From assembly GCA_009787745.1 (NCBI GenBank), contig WQST01000012.1, forward strand, positions 1 to 25,227: 25,227 bases of DNA, written 5' to 3'. The stretch comes from Lachnospiraceae bacterium. GTDB taxonomy: Bacteria > Bacillota > Clostridia > Lachnospirales > Lachnospiraceae. A program made the position numbers and the translations under genes. Below, one piece after another: positions 9,146 through 16,827 of the stretch (position 1 is the first letter of the stretch; each line of letters opens with the position of its first letter). The notes beneath the pieces are model-generated. The model was not told the DNA's origin. It saw only the letters and a list, made by a program, of their open reading frames with translations, and did not search any database.

Positions 9146-10198
9146 TTATCCTTTAAGGGATCTATATACCCGACATAATTTTTCGACATTATCATATATA
9201 CTAACCCTTGACTCCGCCCTTTTCCGTGCGGCTTCACCGAATTTACGGCGCACATCTTCGCTTTCGAGTAACTCAACCAATCCTTTGGATAATGCTTCTT
9301 CATCTTTCGGCGCTACTAAACGGCCTTCTATGCCATCCGTAATAACATCGGGAATCCCCCCCGCGTTCGTACTAAGGATTGCCATCCCTGCCGCCATCGC
9401 TTCAAGAATTGATATTGGCATTGCCTCGAAATGAGTCGGCAATACAAAAGTACTGCATAATTTTTTATATTCTTCTTTTTCGGCATCTCCGATCCAGCCA
9501 AGAATCTTAACCGTATCGCCTAACATCGTCGCTCTTTTTTCAAGTTCCTCATTTTCCCAACTGCCGCCCAAATATAAACGGGCGTCAGGAAATTTTTCAA
9601 TAATTTTCGGGAAAATAGCTAACAATTCTCCCAATCCCTTTGTTTCACTCAGTCTGCTTAATACTAAAATATTTCGGTTGTTAAAATCCGTTTTGCTTTG
9701 CGGCGGTAAAACGATAGTATTATCCAGCACCGCTATTTTTTCAAGCGGAACTAAGGTCGCGACAAAGTCTGTCCATTTTTTTGTTACAATTAAAAAATAA
9801 TCCGCTTTATTAAGTGTTTTTCTAATTCTTCTTTGCCCTTCTTCCGATTGCTCGGAATAGAATGTCGGGAAATTTCCGCAATGTAAATGGATAACTATTT
9901 TTTTGCGAAAGAAAGAAGCTGTTTCGACGAAAACTTTTTTTCGATAGTAGCTTGCGTTAGATGCGGTATGGACATGAAGAATATCCATGCTCGGCAGATA
10001 AAGTAAAAAACATAAAAAGGCTCTTATCGCATACAGTAATTTTACAATTTTATTACTGCTTACATCAGCTATCGTACTAATATATGTCAGTTTTACCCGT
10101 TTATCAAGATCGGCGGTATAGTAACTATTAACCACCGCCGCCATGCCGCCCTGAAATTTTCTGTTAAGCCCTACCATTACTACATGGGGTTTCAACAT
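9146..10198 (-). CDS. GT4 family glycosyltransferase (GT-B fold)
   Basis: About 350 residues in two Rossmann-like halves. The N-terminal domain begins KPHVVMVGLNRKFQGGMAAV, with the glycine loop that binds acceptor or donor. The C-terminal domain has ILVLSRLSETKGLGELL (177-193, with the K187 region contacting the donor phosphate) and the EX7E motif FEAMPISILEAMAAG (E258 and E266). These mark a retaining GT4 transferase using an NDP-sugar at the inner membrane face. The reading frame is open for 26 more codons upstream, but those overlap the end of the initiating transferase gene and look unlike a GT4 N-terminus. The ATG at 10198 lies two bases after that gene's stop, with AAAAGGA 11 bases upstream, and gives a normal length. 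The locus has only one GT4 enzyme. Confidence 0.92.
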   Translation of the reverse strand: MLKPHVVMVGLNRKFQGGMAAVVNSYYTADLDKRVKLTYISTIADVSSNKIVKLLYAIRAFLCFLLYLPSMDILHVHTASNASYYRKKVFVETASFFRKKIVIHLHCGNFPTFYSEQSEEGQRRIRKTLNKADYFLIVTKKWTDFVATLVPLEKIAVLDNTIVLPPQSKTDFNNRNILVLSRLSETKGLGELLAIFPKIIEKFPDARLYLGGSWENEELEKRATMLGDTVKILGWIGDAEKEEYKKLCSTFVLPTHFEAMPISILEAMAAGMAILSTNAGGIPDVITDGIEGRLVAPKDEEALSKGLVELLESEDVRRKFGEAARKRAESRVSIYDNVEKLCRVYRSLKG

Positions 10199-10200
10199 AT

Positions 10201-11613
10201 TTACTTTGATCCTTTTCTTGAAAAAACGACGGTAATTGTTTTTAGTAAAATTTTGAAATCCAAATTTAACGACCAATTGTCAATATACTGTAAGTCAAGT
10301 TTCACCACATCATCAAAATTTTCTATGTCACTGCGCCCGCTAACCTGCCACAAACCTGTCAGCCCGGGGGTCATACTCATCCGCCGGCGGTAATAATGGT
10401 TATACTTTTCGAACTCATCCGCCGTCGGAGGCCTTGTCCCTACTAAACTCATATCACCTTTAACGATATTCAAAAACTGCGGTAACTCATCAATGGAAGT
10501 TTTCCGAATGAACTTACCGACTTTGGTAATCCGCGGGTCTTTTTCTATTTTGAACATTAAGCCGGTCATTTCGTTCTGTGCTTCCAATTCTTTTTTTCTG
10601 ATTTCTGCATCCTTATACATGGAACGGAACTTATAAATCTTAAAACGGCGTCCATTCCTGCCAATGCGAATTTGCGAAAACAAAACAGGGCCGCGGGATT
10701 CTGATTTTATCGCAAGCGCAATAAAGGGAAATATCATAATCGTAATTAATATCCCGACAAGACCGCCCAAAATATCAATTGCCCGTTTAGCCAACAAACG
10801 TTTATGACTTTTCAGAACACGTGTATATGTTACTACTGTATAATCACCAAATTCAGAAATCCGATTAGATAATAATCCTCTTTCGCTGAATGAAAGATTA
10901 TAATGATAATCAACCCCCATTTCATTAAAATATTGGGTCAATTTCTTAATTTTTCGTTGTGATATATCAGGGGCGTTGATGAATATTTCATCAATAATTT
11001 TTTGGGTCGCTAATTCGATTAAATTATCAGACCCTGCTATAATCGGAATCCCTCTCAATGATTGACCGGTTCGGTCAATGTCCAAGCAAGCTAACGCAAC
11101 TATTTGGTAATTGGCATCTAATTCCTTTTTTAGGTTATCGATTGTTTCTTCAATATTATCTTGTTGCGCGATAAGCAGAATTTTTGTGACGGTCTTATCC
11201 GAAGCATAATATCGGCATAATATCTTTTTGATTAGCAAATGAATCAGTAAAGTTACCGTGAAATTTATAACCGTAAATAAAATCAAAATCCACCGCGAGA
11301 ATATATCCGCCCATTTAAGGAAAGTCATAATGCTGATAACGATCAGGAGCATAAAAGCCATATATTGAAAAATTGCTTTAATTTCCTTTACCAAACGCCG
11401 TTTCAGGAAGTTATGGTTCCAATCAAGGATAAAATTATAAACCGTACAAAAAACTAAAAACAGCACCCCGACTTGAAAGTGTATCAATTGATTTTGCATA
11501 TCTGTAAAATTATTATGGCGGATATATGTGGCCAGGATAAAAGAAAACCAGATGCATAAAAGATCTGCCGCCCATAATCCGTATACTTCTATTATCTTGC
11601 TTCTGTGCGTCAT
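10201..11613 (-). CDS. Polyprenyl-phosphate sugar-1-phosphate transferase (initiating enzyme, WbaP-like)
   Basis: 470 residues with the full architecture of large polyprenol phosphoglycosyl transferases: four N-terminal membrane helices (about 12-32, 45-64, 82-100, 108-128), a soluble Rossmann-like domain (about 142-260), and a C-terminal catalytic domain with its re-entrant helix (about 277-302). Catalytic landmarks are KFRSM (328-332), the Asp-Glu dyad in SIDELPQF (D375, E376), DMSLVGTRPP (387-396) and PGLTGLWQVSGRS (416-428). The enzyme transfers a hexose-1-phosphate from an NDP-sugar to undecaprenyl phosphate and so starts repeat-unit assembly. TGAGG lies 5 bases before the ATG. A candidate promoter sits just upstream at 11646-11675, so it may be transcribed separately as well as from the operon promoter. 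Which sugar it uses cannot be read directly. Confidence 0.95.
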   Translation of the reverse strand: MTHRSKIIEVYGLWAADLLCIWFSFILATYIRHNNFTDMQNQLIHFQVGVLFLVFCTVYNFILDWNHNFLKRRLVKEIKAIFQYMAFMLLIVISIMTFLKWADIFSRWILILFTVINFTVTLLIHLLIKKILCRYYASDKTVTKILLIAQQDNIEETIDNLKKELDANYQIVALACLDIDRTGQSLRGIPIIAGSDNLIELATQKIIDEIFINAPDISQRKIKKLTQYFNEMGVDYHYNLSFSERGLLSNRISEFGDYTVVTYTRVLKSHKRLLAKRAIDILGGLVGILITIMIFPFIALAIKSESRGPVLFSQIRIGRNGRRFKIYKFRSMYKDAEIRKKELEAQNEMTGLMFKIEKDPRITKVGKFIRKTSIDELPQFLNIVKGDMSLVGTRPPTADEFEKYNHYYRRRMSMTPGLTGLWQVSGRSDIENFDDVVKLDLQYIDNWSLNLDFKILLKTITVVFSRKGSK

Positions 11614-11645
11614 ATGTGCCTCATAAATGGATTATTTATATATCA

Positions 11646-11675
11646 ATTATACTACGATTAATTGTGCTTTGTCCA
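11646..11675 (-). promoter_or_regulatory. Candidate internal promoter ahead of the initiating transferase gene
   Basis: On the minus strand, TGGACA (11675-11670, five of six matches to TTGACA) and a perfect TATAAT (11651-11646) are 18 bases apart. The start would fall about 25 bases before the initiating transferase ATG. The elements span the last codons of the polymerase gene and the 44-base gap, one of the longer gaps in this otherwise tightly packed operon. AT-rich DNA yields such matches by chance, so this is moderate evidence only. Confidence 0.4.
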
Positions 11676-12857
11676 ATTTTTGATTTGCCACCAATTATAG
11701 TTACCATTACCATTCGCCCCAAGCATTAGCCACCAATAAGCACCAAACAAATAAAGAAGGTAATTCCGCCCCAAATAAAGCGAAATAAATTGCGGCTCCG
11801 CAATCGTATATACCGATATCACCACAATCATCATGAGTCCCATATAATCCTTCTCTTTGCGGCACACATTAAGAAGCGTCAAATGAAGAGCGCAGAAAAG
11901 AGCGCCGGGGATTATCCCGAACCAATAGAATAATCTGACCCATCCCATATCAAAAAAGCGGTCATAGTCTGCATTTACCGCAAAAAGTGTCCATTCCCCC
12001 ATTCTTCCGCTGGCTGACGGTTTTTCCCAATGAATCGCCTTTAACCTTGCTGACAGAATTTGATCAAACCTTTCAAGTAAGTGCCCGGGAGTCCATAAAT
12101 CACCACTATCCGATATATATGCCACCCATAAGGAAAACCCGATACATAGCAAAAACACGAAGATACCAAAGAAATAAACCCCATTTGCTTGTCTTAAATG
12201 CGGGAAGAAATAAAACATCGCCGCCATTAATACCGCTAAAGCACAAACGGCAAAGCCCGTTCGTGAATCAGCAAGCAAATTCAAGCCGAATAATGCCGCA
12301 AAAAGTATTATATACCCGAATGCTTTAAGCCTTTCATGATAACAATAAAGAAGTAATAATAATAACATCAGGATCATACAAAAGAATGTGTTCGGATGCC
12401 CGATTCCAAAGTGATATCTAGTTTCGGGCACATCACGGTAAACAGCAGTAGACATAAGTTCACGCCCGATTCCGAAGAATGACAGCGTCACTATTATTAA
12501 CAGGCCTGTTAAAGACAACCAAAAAGCATATTTCATCGCAAACTTAATCTCTATATCACGCATCGCCGCGACGAAAAAGACAGCCCGCAGAGCAACATTT
12601 TGTCCTGTCATAAAATACATCAGGGCTGTAAATAACACAAATAAAATCAACCAAATCCATTCTTTTTTCGTATACTTCGTCAAGCATACTTTAAGCGCAA
12701 ACAGCAAAAAAGTTACGCGGTAAATCTGACCATCAGGCAATGGCGGCAAAGCCGACCGATCAATAACCACGATTACTAATTCGATCGTTAAACCAAGATA
12801 GAATAGATAAAGCGGTATTTTATTGATATTAAATTTTTCGCTTATTTTAGATACCAT
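11658..12857 (-). CDS. Wzy-like O-antigen/capsule polymerase
   Basis: 399 residues and about 10-11 hydrophobic segments. The two most telling stretches are RYHFGIGHPNTFFCM (147-161) and LLADSRTGFAV (194-204). The GHPN and DSRTG motifs are typical of many Gram-positive Wzy-type polymerases, whose extracytoplasmic loops bind the lipid-linked repeat units. The protein would polymerise units flipped by the Wzx-like protein. No Shine-Dalgarno sequence is evident before the ATG at 12857: the preceding 14 bases after the upstream stop are CAATGGTTAAATAA. Translation may depend on reinitiation from the gene before it. Wzy proteins are poorly conserved, so the call rests on topology, these motifs and position next to the initiating enzyme. 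Confidence 0.78.
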   Translation of the reverse strand: MVSKISEKFNINKIPLYLFYLGLTIELVIVVIDRSALPPLPDGQIYRVTFLLFALKVCLTKYTKKEWIWLILFVLFTALMYFMTGQNVALRAVFFVAAMRDIEIKFAMKYAFWLSLTGLLIIVTLSFFGIGRELMSTAVYRDVPETRYHFGIGHPNTFFCMILMLLLLLLYCYHERLKAFGYIILFAALFGLNLLADSRTGFAVCALAVLMAAMFYFFPHLRQANGVYFFGIFVFLLCIGFSLWVAYISDSGDLWTPGHLLERFDQILSARLKAIHWEKPSASGRMGEWTLFAVNADYDRFFDMGWVRLFYWFGIIPGALFCALHLTLLNVCRKEKDYMGLMMIVVISVYTIAEPQFISLYLGRNYLLYLFGAYWWLMLGANGNGNYNWWQIKNWTKHN

Positions 12858-12871
12858 TTATTTAACCATTG

Positions 12872-13924
12872 TCATTGCGGCTTCCGCGCCGCAATTCCCA
12901 TAACCGACCTTAACCGCCGCCTTAAGCTATAGCAAACCCTAATTAACCAAAACTCACCGTGAATCAAATAAGCATGGATTTTTTTTGCAATCAATGATAA
13001 TCCTTTGGGATACTGATTAACCTTGCGGTAAAGCGGACTATTCTTCTTATACTCATTAAGCTCCTTACGGCACCGGGAAGATGAAAAAATGCGCCCCTTA
13101 CGATCCATATAATGAAAATCACGGTATATATTTTGTTCCGAACACCAATAACCATTTGAGCCATTGTATCTGCCCCAGTATTTCGGCGCAATAATATACT
13201 TGGCGGTTTCACTAAGAAAAGCAGGCATACAGGCAAATGATGAATTGGATAATAGCAAGTAGTAAGCATTTTTGATAATTGTGAAATCTTTGGCGATATC
13301 GAAATGATATGCGGGTATCTCAGGCAGTATTTTATTAGCCGATAGCGGATCATCGGTTATAATCATAAATTCCATATCCGCACGGATAGTTCTCATTTTT
13401 CGCATCCCGCCAAGCCAATAATTACGCCTGAGCGTAAATTCGGCTTGCTCAAAATATTCGCCGCCGCGCATGTTAAGGATACAAAGATTCTCTCTGCTGT
13501 ATTCATAACAATCATATTCTTTTCTGACGCGGAGCCATGACTTTAGTTCATCATAATAATCGGCGAAATAACTCTCATCCTGCATATTGCCGTATAATAA
13601 TGTCCCGTCGTCAACCTGCTTCATTTTTTCATCGGCACCGCTTATATAGCAACCATGTTTCAGATCATGGAAAGTACCTAAATAAAGCCGCTCGTCCGCT
13701 TCGTCATAACGGGTAAAATTGTGAATTTCGGAATCCTCAATATTATGCCCTAAATCAATATCCATAAAATACATGCCCTGTTCATTATGAATATTGTAAC
13801 CGAACCTATTTCGCCCGGCAGTACCGAACAAAACACCCTTCTTAGACGCAATCGCTCTGGCGGTTACATAGCAAAAAAGCTGATTTCCCAATCCCTGGCC
13901 TTTAAGAAATTCCGTTCCGATCAT
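12872..13924 (-). CDS. Divergent GT11-like (fucosyltransferase-fold) glycosyltransferase
   Basis: 350 residues sharing the order of GT11 motifs but with changed residues. EFLKGQGLGNQLFCYVTARAI (5-25) is the GxGLGNQ loop. GNMQDESYFADYYDEL (112-127) corresponds to the GYFQ-E-YF block. LNMRGGEY (150-157) takes the place of HIRRGDY, which in true fucosyltransferases contacts GDP-fucose. LLSNSSFACMPAFLSETAKYIIAP (224-247) replaces the SSFSWWGA block. The basic C-terminal tail may aid membrane association. The start ATG at 13924 follows GTGAGG. It lies 14 bases from each neighbour in the leftward operon. The altered donor-binding motif suggests a different donor or linkage from the standard GT11 enzyme at 18720-19643, which is inference. 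Confidence 0.72.
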   Translation of the reverse strand: MIGTEFLKGQGLGNQLFCYVTARAIASKKGVLFGTAGRNRFGYNIHNEQGMYFMDIDLGHNIEDSEIHNFTRYDEADERLYLGTFHDLKHGCYISGADEKMKQVDDGTLLYGNMQDESYFADYYDELKSWLRVRKEYDCYEYSRENLCILNMRGGEYFEQAEFTLRRNYWLGGMRKMRTIRADMEFMIITDDPLSANKILPEIPAYHFDIAKDFTIIKNAYYLLLSNSSFACMPAFLSETAKYIIAPKYWGRYNGSNGYWCSEQNIYRDFHYMDRKGRIFSSSRCRKELNEYKKNSPLYRKVNQYPKGLSLIAKKIHAYLIHGEFWLIRVCYSLRRRLRSVMGIAARKPQ

Positions 13925-13938
13925 TAATCCTCACAATC

Positions 13939-15696
13939 CTATATCTCTGTAATTTCTAATTTACCGTCGACGACCCGGTAGACCATATCACATTTGGCGA
14001 TTGTATTTAAACGATGAGCAATGATAATCATCGTTTTCCTTCCATGGAAACTATTGACAGCATCCATCACCGCTTGCTCCGTTTCATTATCAAGCGCGGA
14101 TGTCGCTTCATCGAAAACTAATATTTCGGGATTGTGATAAAGTGCGCGGGCAATCCCAATCCTTTGTCTCTGTCCGCCCGAAAGCCTGACCCCTTGTTCA
14201 CCGATATGTGTCTCAAGCCCTTCCGGCAGGCTTCTTATGAAATCATCCAACTGCGCTTCTTTAAGAACCTCCCAAACCCGTGCTTCATCAATCTTCGTTT
14301 CTTCAATACCAAAAGCAATATTATCACGAACCGACTCATCAACCAGATAAATCGACTGTGGGATATAACCGATTTGCGCAAGCCATGATTCATAGTTTTC
14401 ATAAATATCACGGCCGTCACAGGTAATTTTTCCTGCCTGAGCATGAAGCAAACCAAGCAAAATATCGACAAGCGTTGATTTACCCGCTCCTGATATGCCG
14501 ACGATACCGACAGATTTTCCTTTCGGAACGTACATCGAAGCCTTCTCAAAGATTTTTTTATCCGTATTCGGATAAGCATATGTTATCTCATCCAGCCTTA
14601 TCTCGTTATTTAAGGTCAGTTTAGCCGACAAAGATTTCTGCTTTTGCTCAGCGATATGAGCGTCGGTTTTCATACCCTCCTGCATATTTTCATACACATA
14701 TTCAAATGCGGGCTGATTAAAAGCTATTTCGGAAAAGTAAGTATTCATACGCGTAAAGCTGGGCAACATCCGCAGTGCCACTACCCCAAAAGTCAATAAA
14801 GTGGTCATCATATCGCTAACGGCACTTCCGTTTAGCATGTACAGTAAAATAAAGCTAAATACTCCGGCGATAAACATTGTTTCTACCAATAAGCGCGGGG
14901 TATTGTTGAAAAAGACGTATGTCCGCGTCGTTTGCGCGGCGATATATCCTGTTTCGCGGTATTTGTTCACGAAAAATTCTTCGCGATTTAAAATCTTAAT
15001 ATCTTTAAGACCGTAGACGGTATAATGACGCCATCTTGATGTCTGGGCTTCGATAGCGTGATTGCGTTTGCCGACCCGATTAATAACCGGTCTTAACACC
15101 TTTAAGAAGAATAGGGTAACGCTGCCGAACAAAGCCATAATAAACAATGTAAACTGCCAATCCGATATAACTAAGTAAATGAACAATAATATCGCTACGC
15201 ATACTTCCGTCGCCAACTGTAATACTGCCAGAATTAAAGAAAAGCATTTCGGAATATCGACACCGACCAGGCGAAAAACCGTCGGGATATCAGCGCCAAG
15301 ATATGCTTCATAGGGACGGTTCAGAAACTCACGCAACACACGGCTTGTCAGTTTTATTTTACTGAAATTGATAAAAGATGATTGATAATAAGCCAACATT
15401 AAAGCAAATAAGTTTTTAGCAATAAAAATAACAATAATGCTGATAAGTAAAATTACGACCAACTGACTGAAACTCTTGATGCCGAAGAAATTATAGATAT
15501 TGTTGAGAATGTCATTATTGCCGATTATCGACATAACGCCGTCGGGATCCAGAATCACGGTTATAACAGGAATCAGCGCTGTTATCCCGAGAGTCTCTAA
15601 GATACCGCCGAAGAAAATCATAACCCCTAAAGCGGCAAATTGCTTTTTTTGCTTTTTATCAAGAATGAACCTGATTTTTTTTATTATACTTATCAT
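13939..15696 (-). CDS. ABC-type lipid-linked glycan exporter/flippase, PglK-like (fused permease and ATPase)
   Basis: A 585-residue half-transporter with an N-terminal six-helix membrane domain (first helices about 22-50 and 80-105; others about 155-200 and 265-310) and a C-terminal ATPase domain. The ATPase has Walker A GISGAGKST (400-408), the Q-loop Q447, signature LSGGQ (505-509), Walker B ILVFDE with catalytic E530, and the switch H561. The N-terminus (KKIRFILDKKQKKQF, then GGILETLGITALIPVI) is like PglK and related flippases that turn over undecaprenyl-diphosphate-linked oligosaccharides. It should work as a homodimer in the cytoplasmic membrane. TTGAGG lies just before the ATG at 15696. 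The gene is second in the operon. A Wzx-like flippase is also encoded nearby, so the two may carry different glycans. A lipid or peptide exporter role is a less likely alternative. Confidence 0.88.
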   Translation of the reverse strand: MISIIKKIRFILDKKQKKQFAALGVMIFFGGILETLGITALIPVITVILDPDGVMSIIGNNDILNNIYNFFGIKSFSQLVVILLISIIVIFIAKNLFALMLAYYQSSFINFSKIKLTSRVLREFLNRPYEAYLGADIPTVFRLVGVDIPKCFSLILAVLQLATEVCVAILLFIYLVISDWQFTLFIMALFGSVTLFFLKVLRPVINRVGKRNHAIEAQTSRWRHYTVYGLKDIKILNREEFFVNKYRETGYIAAQTTRTYVFFNNTPRLLVETMFIAGVFSFILLYMLNGSAVSDMMTTLLTFGVVALRMLPSFTRMNTYFSEIAFNQPAFEYVYENMQEGMKTDAHIAEQKQKSLSAKLTLNNEIRLDEITYAYPNTDKKIFEKASMYVPKGKSVGIVGISGAGKSTLVDILLGLLHAQAGKITCDGRDIYENYESWLAQIGYIPQSIYLVDESVRDNIAFGIEETKIDEARVWEVLKEAQLDDFIRSLPEGLETHIGEQGVRLSGGQRQRIGIARALYHNPEILVFDEATSALDNETEQAVMDAVNSFHGRKTMIIIAHRLNTIAKCDMVYRVVDGKLEITEI

Positions 15697-15728
15697 AGTA
15701 CCTCAATGCTTATGCCGTAACGACATGA

Positions 15729-16691
15729 TTATTGTCTATCCCTGCGTATTTTTCCCGTCTTAATAAAGCGGATAATACGCATAATAATTTTCCGGAAAAA
15801 CCGCTTAATAAGCATTGTAACTTTGGTAAATCTGACTTTGAATTTTGATACCGGCGGCATTATCAAATGCTCATACTCACTTAAATTTTCCCTTAAATAC
15901 TGCGGAAAACTTTCATCAATCGGAACGCGGGCAAACCTTGCTTCACTGCCTAAGAAATCTTTACCCAATACTGCTTTATCGGCTATCTCGGCCAGAGTAT
16001 GACGCTCATTATATTCTTGATGAGCCGCCGCGATAATTTTTTCCTTAACACGTTTAGAAACGTCCTTTTCGCCGCTCCCCCCCATGTACGAAAAATGCCA
16101 GCCCCCATTATCCACGCGGACGCTGGTGGGTAACTTAACATCATGCTCGCGAACCCACGTAAGTCCTCTTTCAGGAATATTCCTTATCGCAAAGATTTTC
16201 GTACCCAGCCACTTACGCTTAGAAACACCGGGAAACTCCCCCGTGTTCGACAATAGCTTTTCCGAAATCTCTTCATTATTAAAAAAGCCATGGAACATCC
16301 GTTGAGCCAAATGATAAACATTCTCCGGATTAAAATTCTCAATAATTTCTTTAACCACGATCGGATTCGGGATTTCATCAAGATCGCTAAAGATTATCAC
16401 GTCGTCGTCCGCGGCATCATTCAAACCGCGGATGAGATTATTTTTTTGGTATCCGTCACGTTCGAATGTATTATATTCTACAGGTGAATCATCGATAACA
16501 ATGTACCTTATTTTCGGTAAAAACTCCGCAAACATCGACTTATTTTTTTCAAAACACAATTCTTTCGGCATTCCGGAAAAAGTATGGGTCGCTTCGCCGA
16601 TTACGAAATAATCAACTAAAGGACTCATGATTTTCAAACGCAGTTTAAGCATATCCAATTCATTAAAAAATGCAAAACAATCATATACCAT
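15729..16691 (-). CDS. GT17-like glycosyltransferase
   Basis: 320 residues resembling glycosyltransferase family 17, whose eukaryotic members are beta-1,4-N-acetylglucosaminyltransferases (GnT-III). The N-terminus VYDCFAFFNELDMLKLRLKI (2-21), VDYFVIGEATHTFSG (26-40), RDGYQKNNLIRGL (78-90) and the metal-binding segment IIFSDLDEIPNP (99-110) are the hallmark blocks. A basic, partly hydrophobic C-terminus (VTMLIKRFFRKIIMRIIRFI) could bind the membrane face. The ATG at 16691 follows AAAGG nine bases upstream. It is the first gene of the long leftward operon, downstream of a promoter and a GC-rich hairpin. The acceptor and the sugar are unknown, and bacterial GT17 proteins are poorly characterised. 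Confidence 0.85.
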   Translation of the reverse strand: MVYDCFAFFNELDMLKLRLKIMSPLVDYFVIGEATHTFSGMPKELCFEKNKSMFAEFLPKIRYIVIDDSPVEYNTFERDGYQKNNLIRGLNDAADDDVIIFSDLDEIPNPIVVKEIIENFNPENVYHLAQRMFHGFFNNEEISEKLLSNTGEFPGVSKRKWLGTKIFAIRNIPERGLTWVREHDVKLPTSVRVDNGGWHFSYMGGSGEKDVSKRVKEKIIAAAHQEYNERHTLAEIADKAVLGKDFLGSEARFARVPIDESFPQYLRENLSEYEHLIMPPVSKFKVRFTKVTMLIKRFFRKIIMRIIRFIKTGKIRRDRQ

Positions 16692-16709
16692 TTCAAAATG
16701 CCTTTCTTT

Positions 16710-16729
16710 GCGCCGCCGCCGGGCGACGC
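16710..16729 (-). promoter_or_regulatory. GC-rich stem-loop at the 5' end of the leftward operon mRNA
   Basis: Read on the minus strand, these 20 bases form an 8-base-pair stem (one G-T pair) closed by a CGGC tetraloop. Nearly every base is G or C, in otherwise AT-rich DNA. The stem begins at or just beside the start predicted from the promoter at 16734-16762. It ends about five bases before the AAAGG ribosome binding site of the GT17 gene. It could protect the transcript 5' end or tune access to the ribosome binding site. Confidence 0.5.
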
Positions 16730-16733
16730 TTAT

Positions 16734-16762
16734 ATATTACCGCATAAATGCGCTTGCGTCAA
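16734..16762 (-). promoter_or_regulatory. Promoter of the long leftward polysaccharide operon
   Basis: On the minus strand, TTGACG (16762-16757, five of six consensus matches) and TAATAT (16739-16734, four of six) are separated by the ideal 17 bases. Transcription would start near 16727, about 36 bases before the GT17 ATG. It is the only good match in the 136-base divergent gap pointing left, and no other promoter of this quality is seen until the internal candidate at 11646-11675. Confidence 0.6.
16741..16752. promoter_or_regulatory. Operator-like palindrome inside the leftward promoter
   Basis: CGCATAAATGCG consists of perfect 5-base arms around a 2-base centre. It fills most of the spacer between the -35 and -10 boxes of the leftward promoter and lies just before the -35 of the opposing promoter. 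The position suits a repressor site. Arms this short can occur by chance, and no regulator gene is in the window. Confidence 0.3.
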
Positions 16763-16782
16763 TGTGAATTGCCATGTATAGT
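16754..16782 (+). promoter_or_regulatory. Candidate promoter of the lone rightward GT2 gene
   Basis: TTGCGT (16754-16759) and TATAGT (16777-16782, five of six matches) are 17 bases apart. The start would be near 16789, about 39 bases before the chosen ATG at 16828. The -35 box overlaps the -35 of the opposing leftward promoter (16757-16762) by three bases. An alternative pairing is TTGCCA (16769-16774) with AATAAT (16794-16799), with a longer 19-base spacer. Confidence 0.42.
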
Positions 16783-16827
16783 AATATTGTGGTAATAATG
16801 GGTTACTGCTCACGGATGGGGTACAAT

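Noticed and set aside
9117..9434. Rightward open frame of 105 codons across the GT4/GT2 junction
   Set aside because: A shadow of the GT4 C-terminus. The composition is serine- and arginine-rich, as expected for an antisense frame, and no motifs are seen.
10199..10276. N-terminal extension of the GT4 protein by 26 residues
   Set aside because: It overlaps the end of the initiating transferase gene, does not look like a GT4 N-terminus, and a normal ATG with a ribosome binding site lies at 10198.
11987..12328. Rightward open frame of 113 codons inside the polymerase gene
   Set aside because: Antisense to the transmembrane part of the polymerase gene; no family features and no promoter or ribosome binding site.
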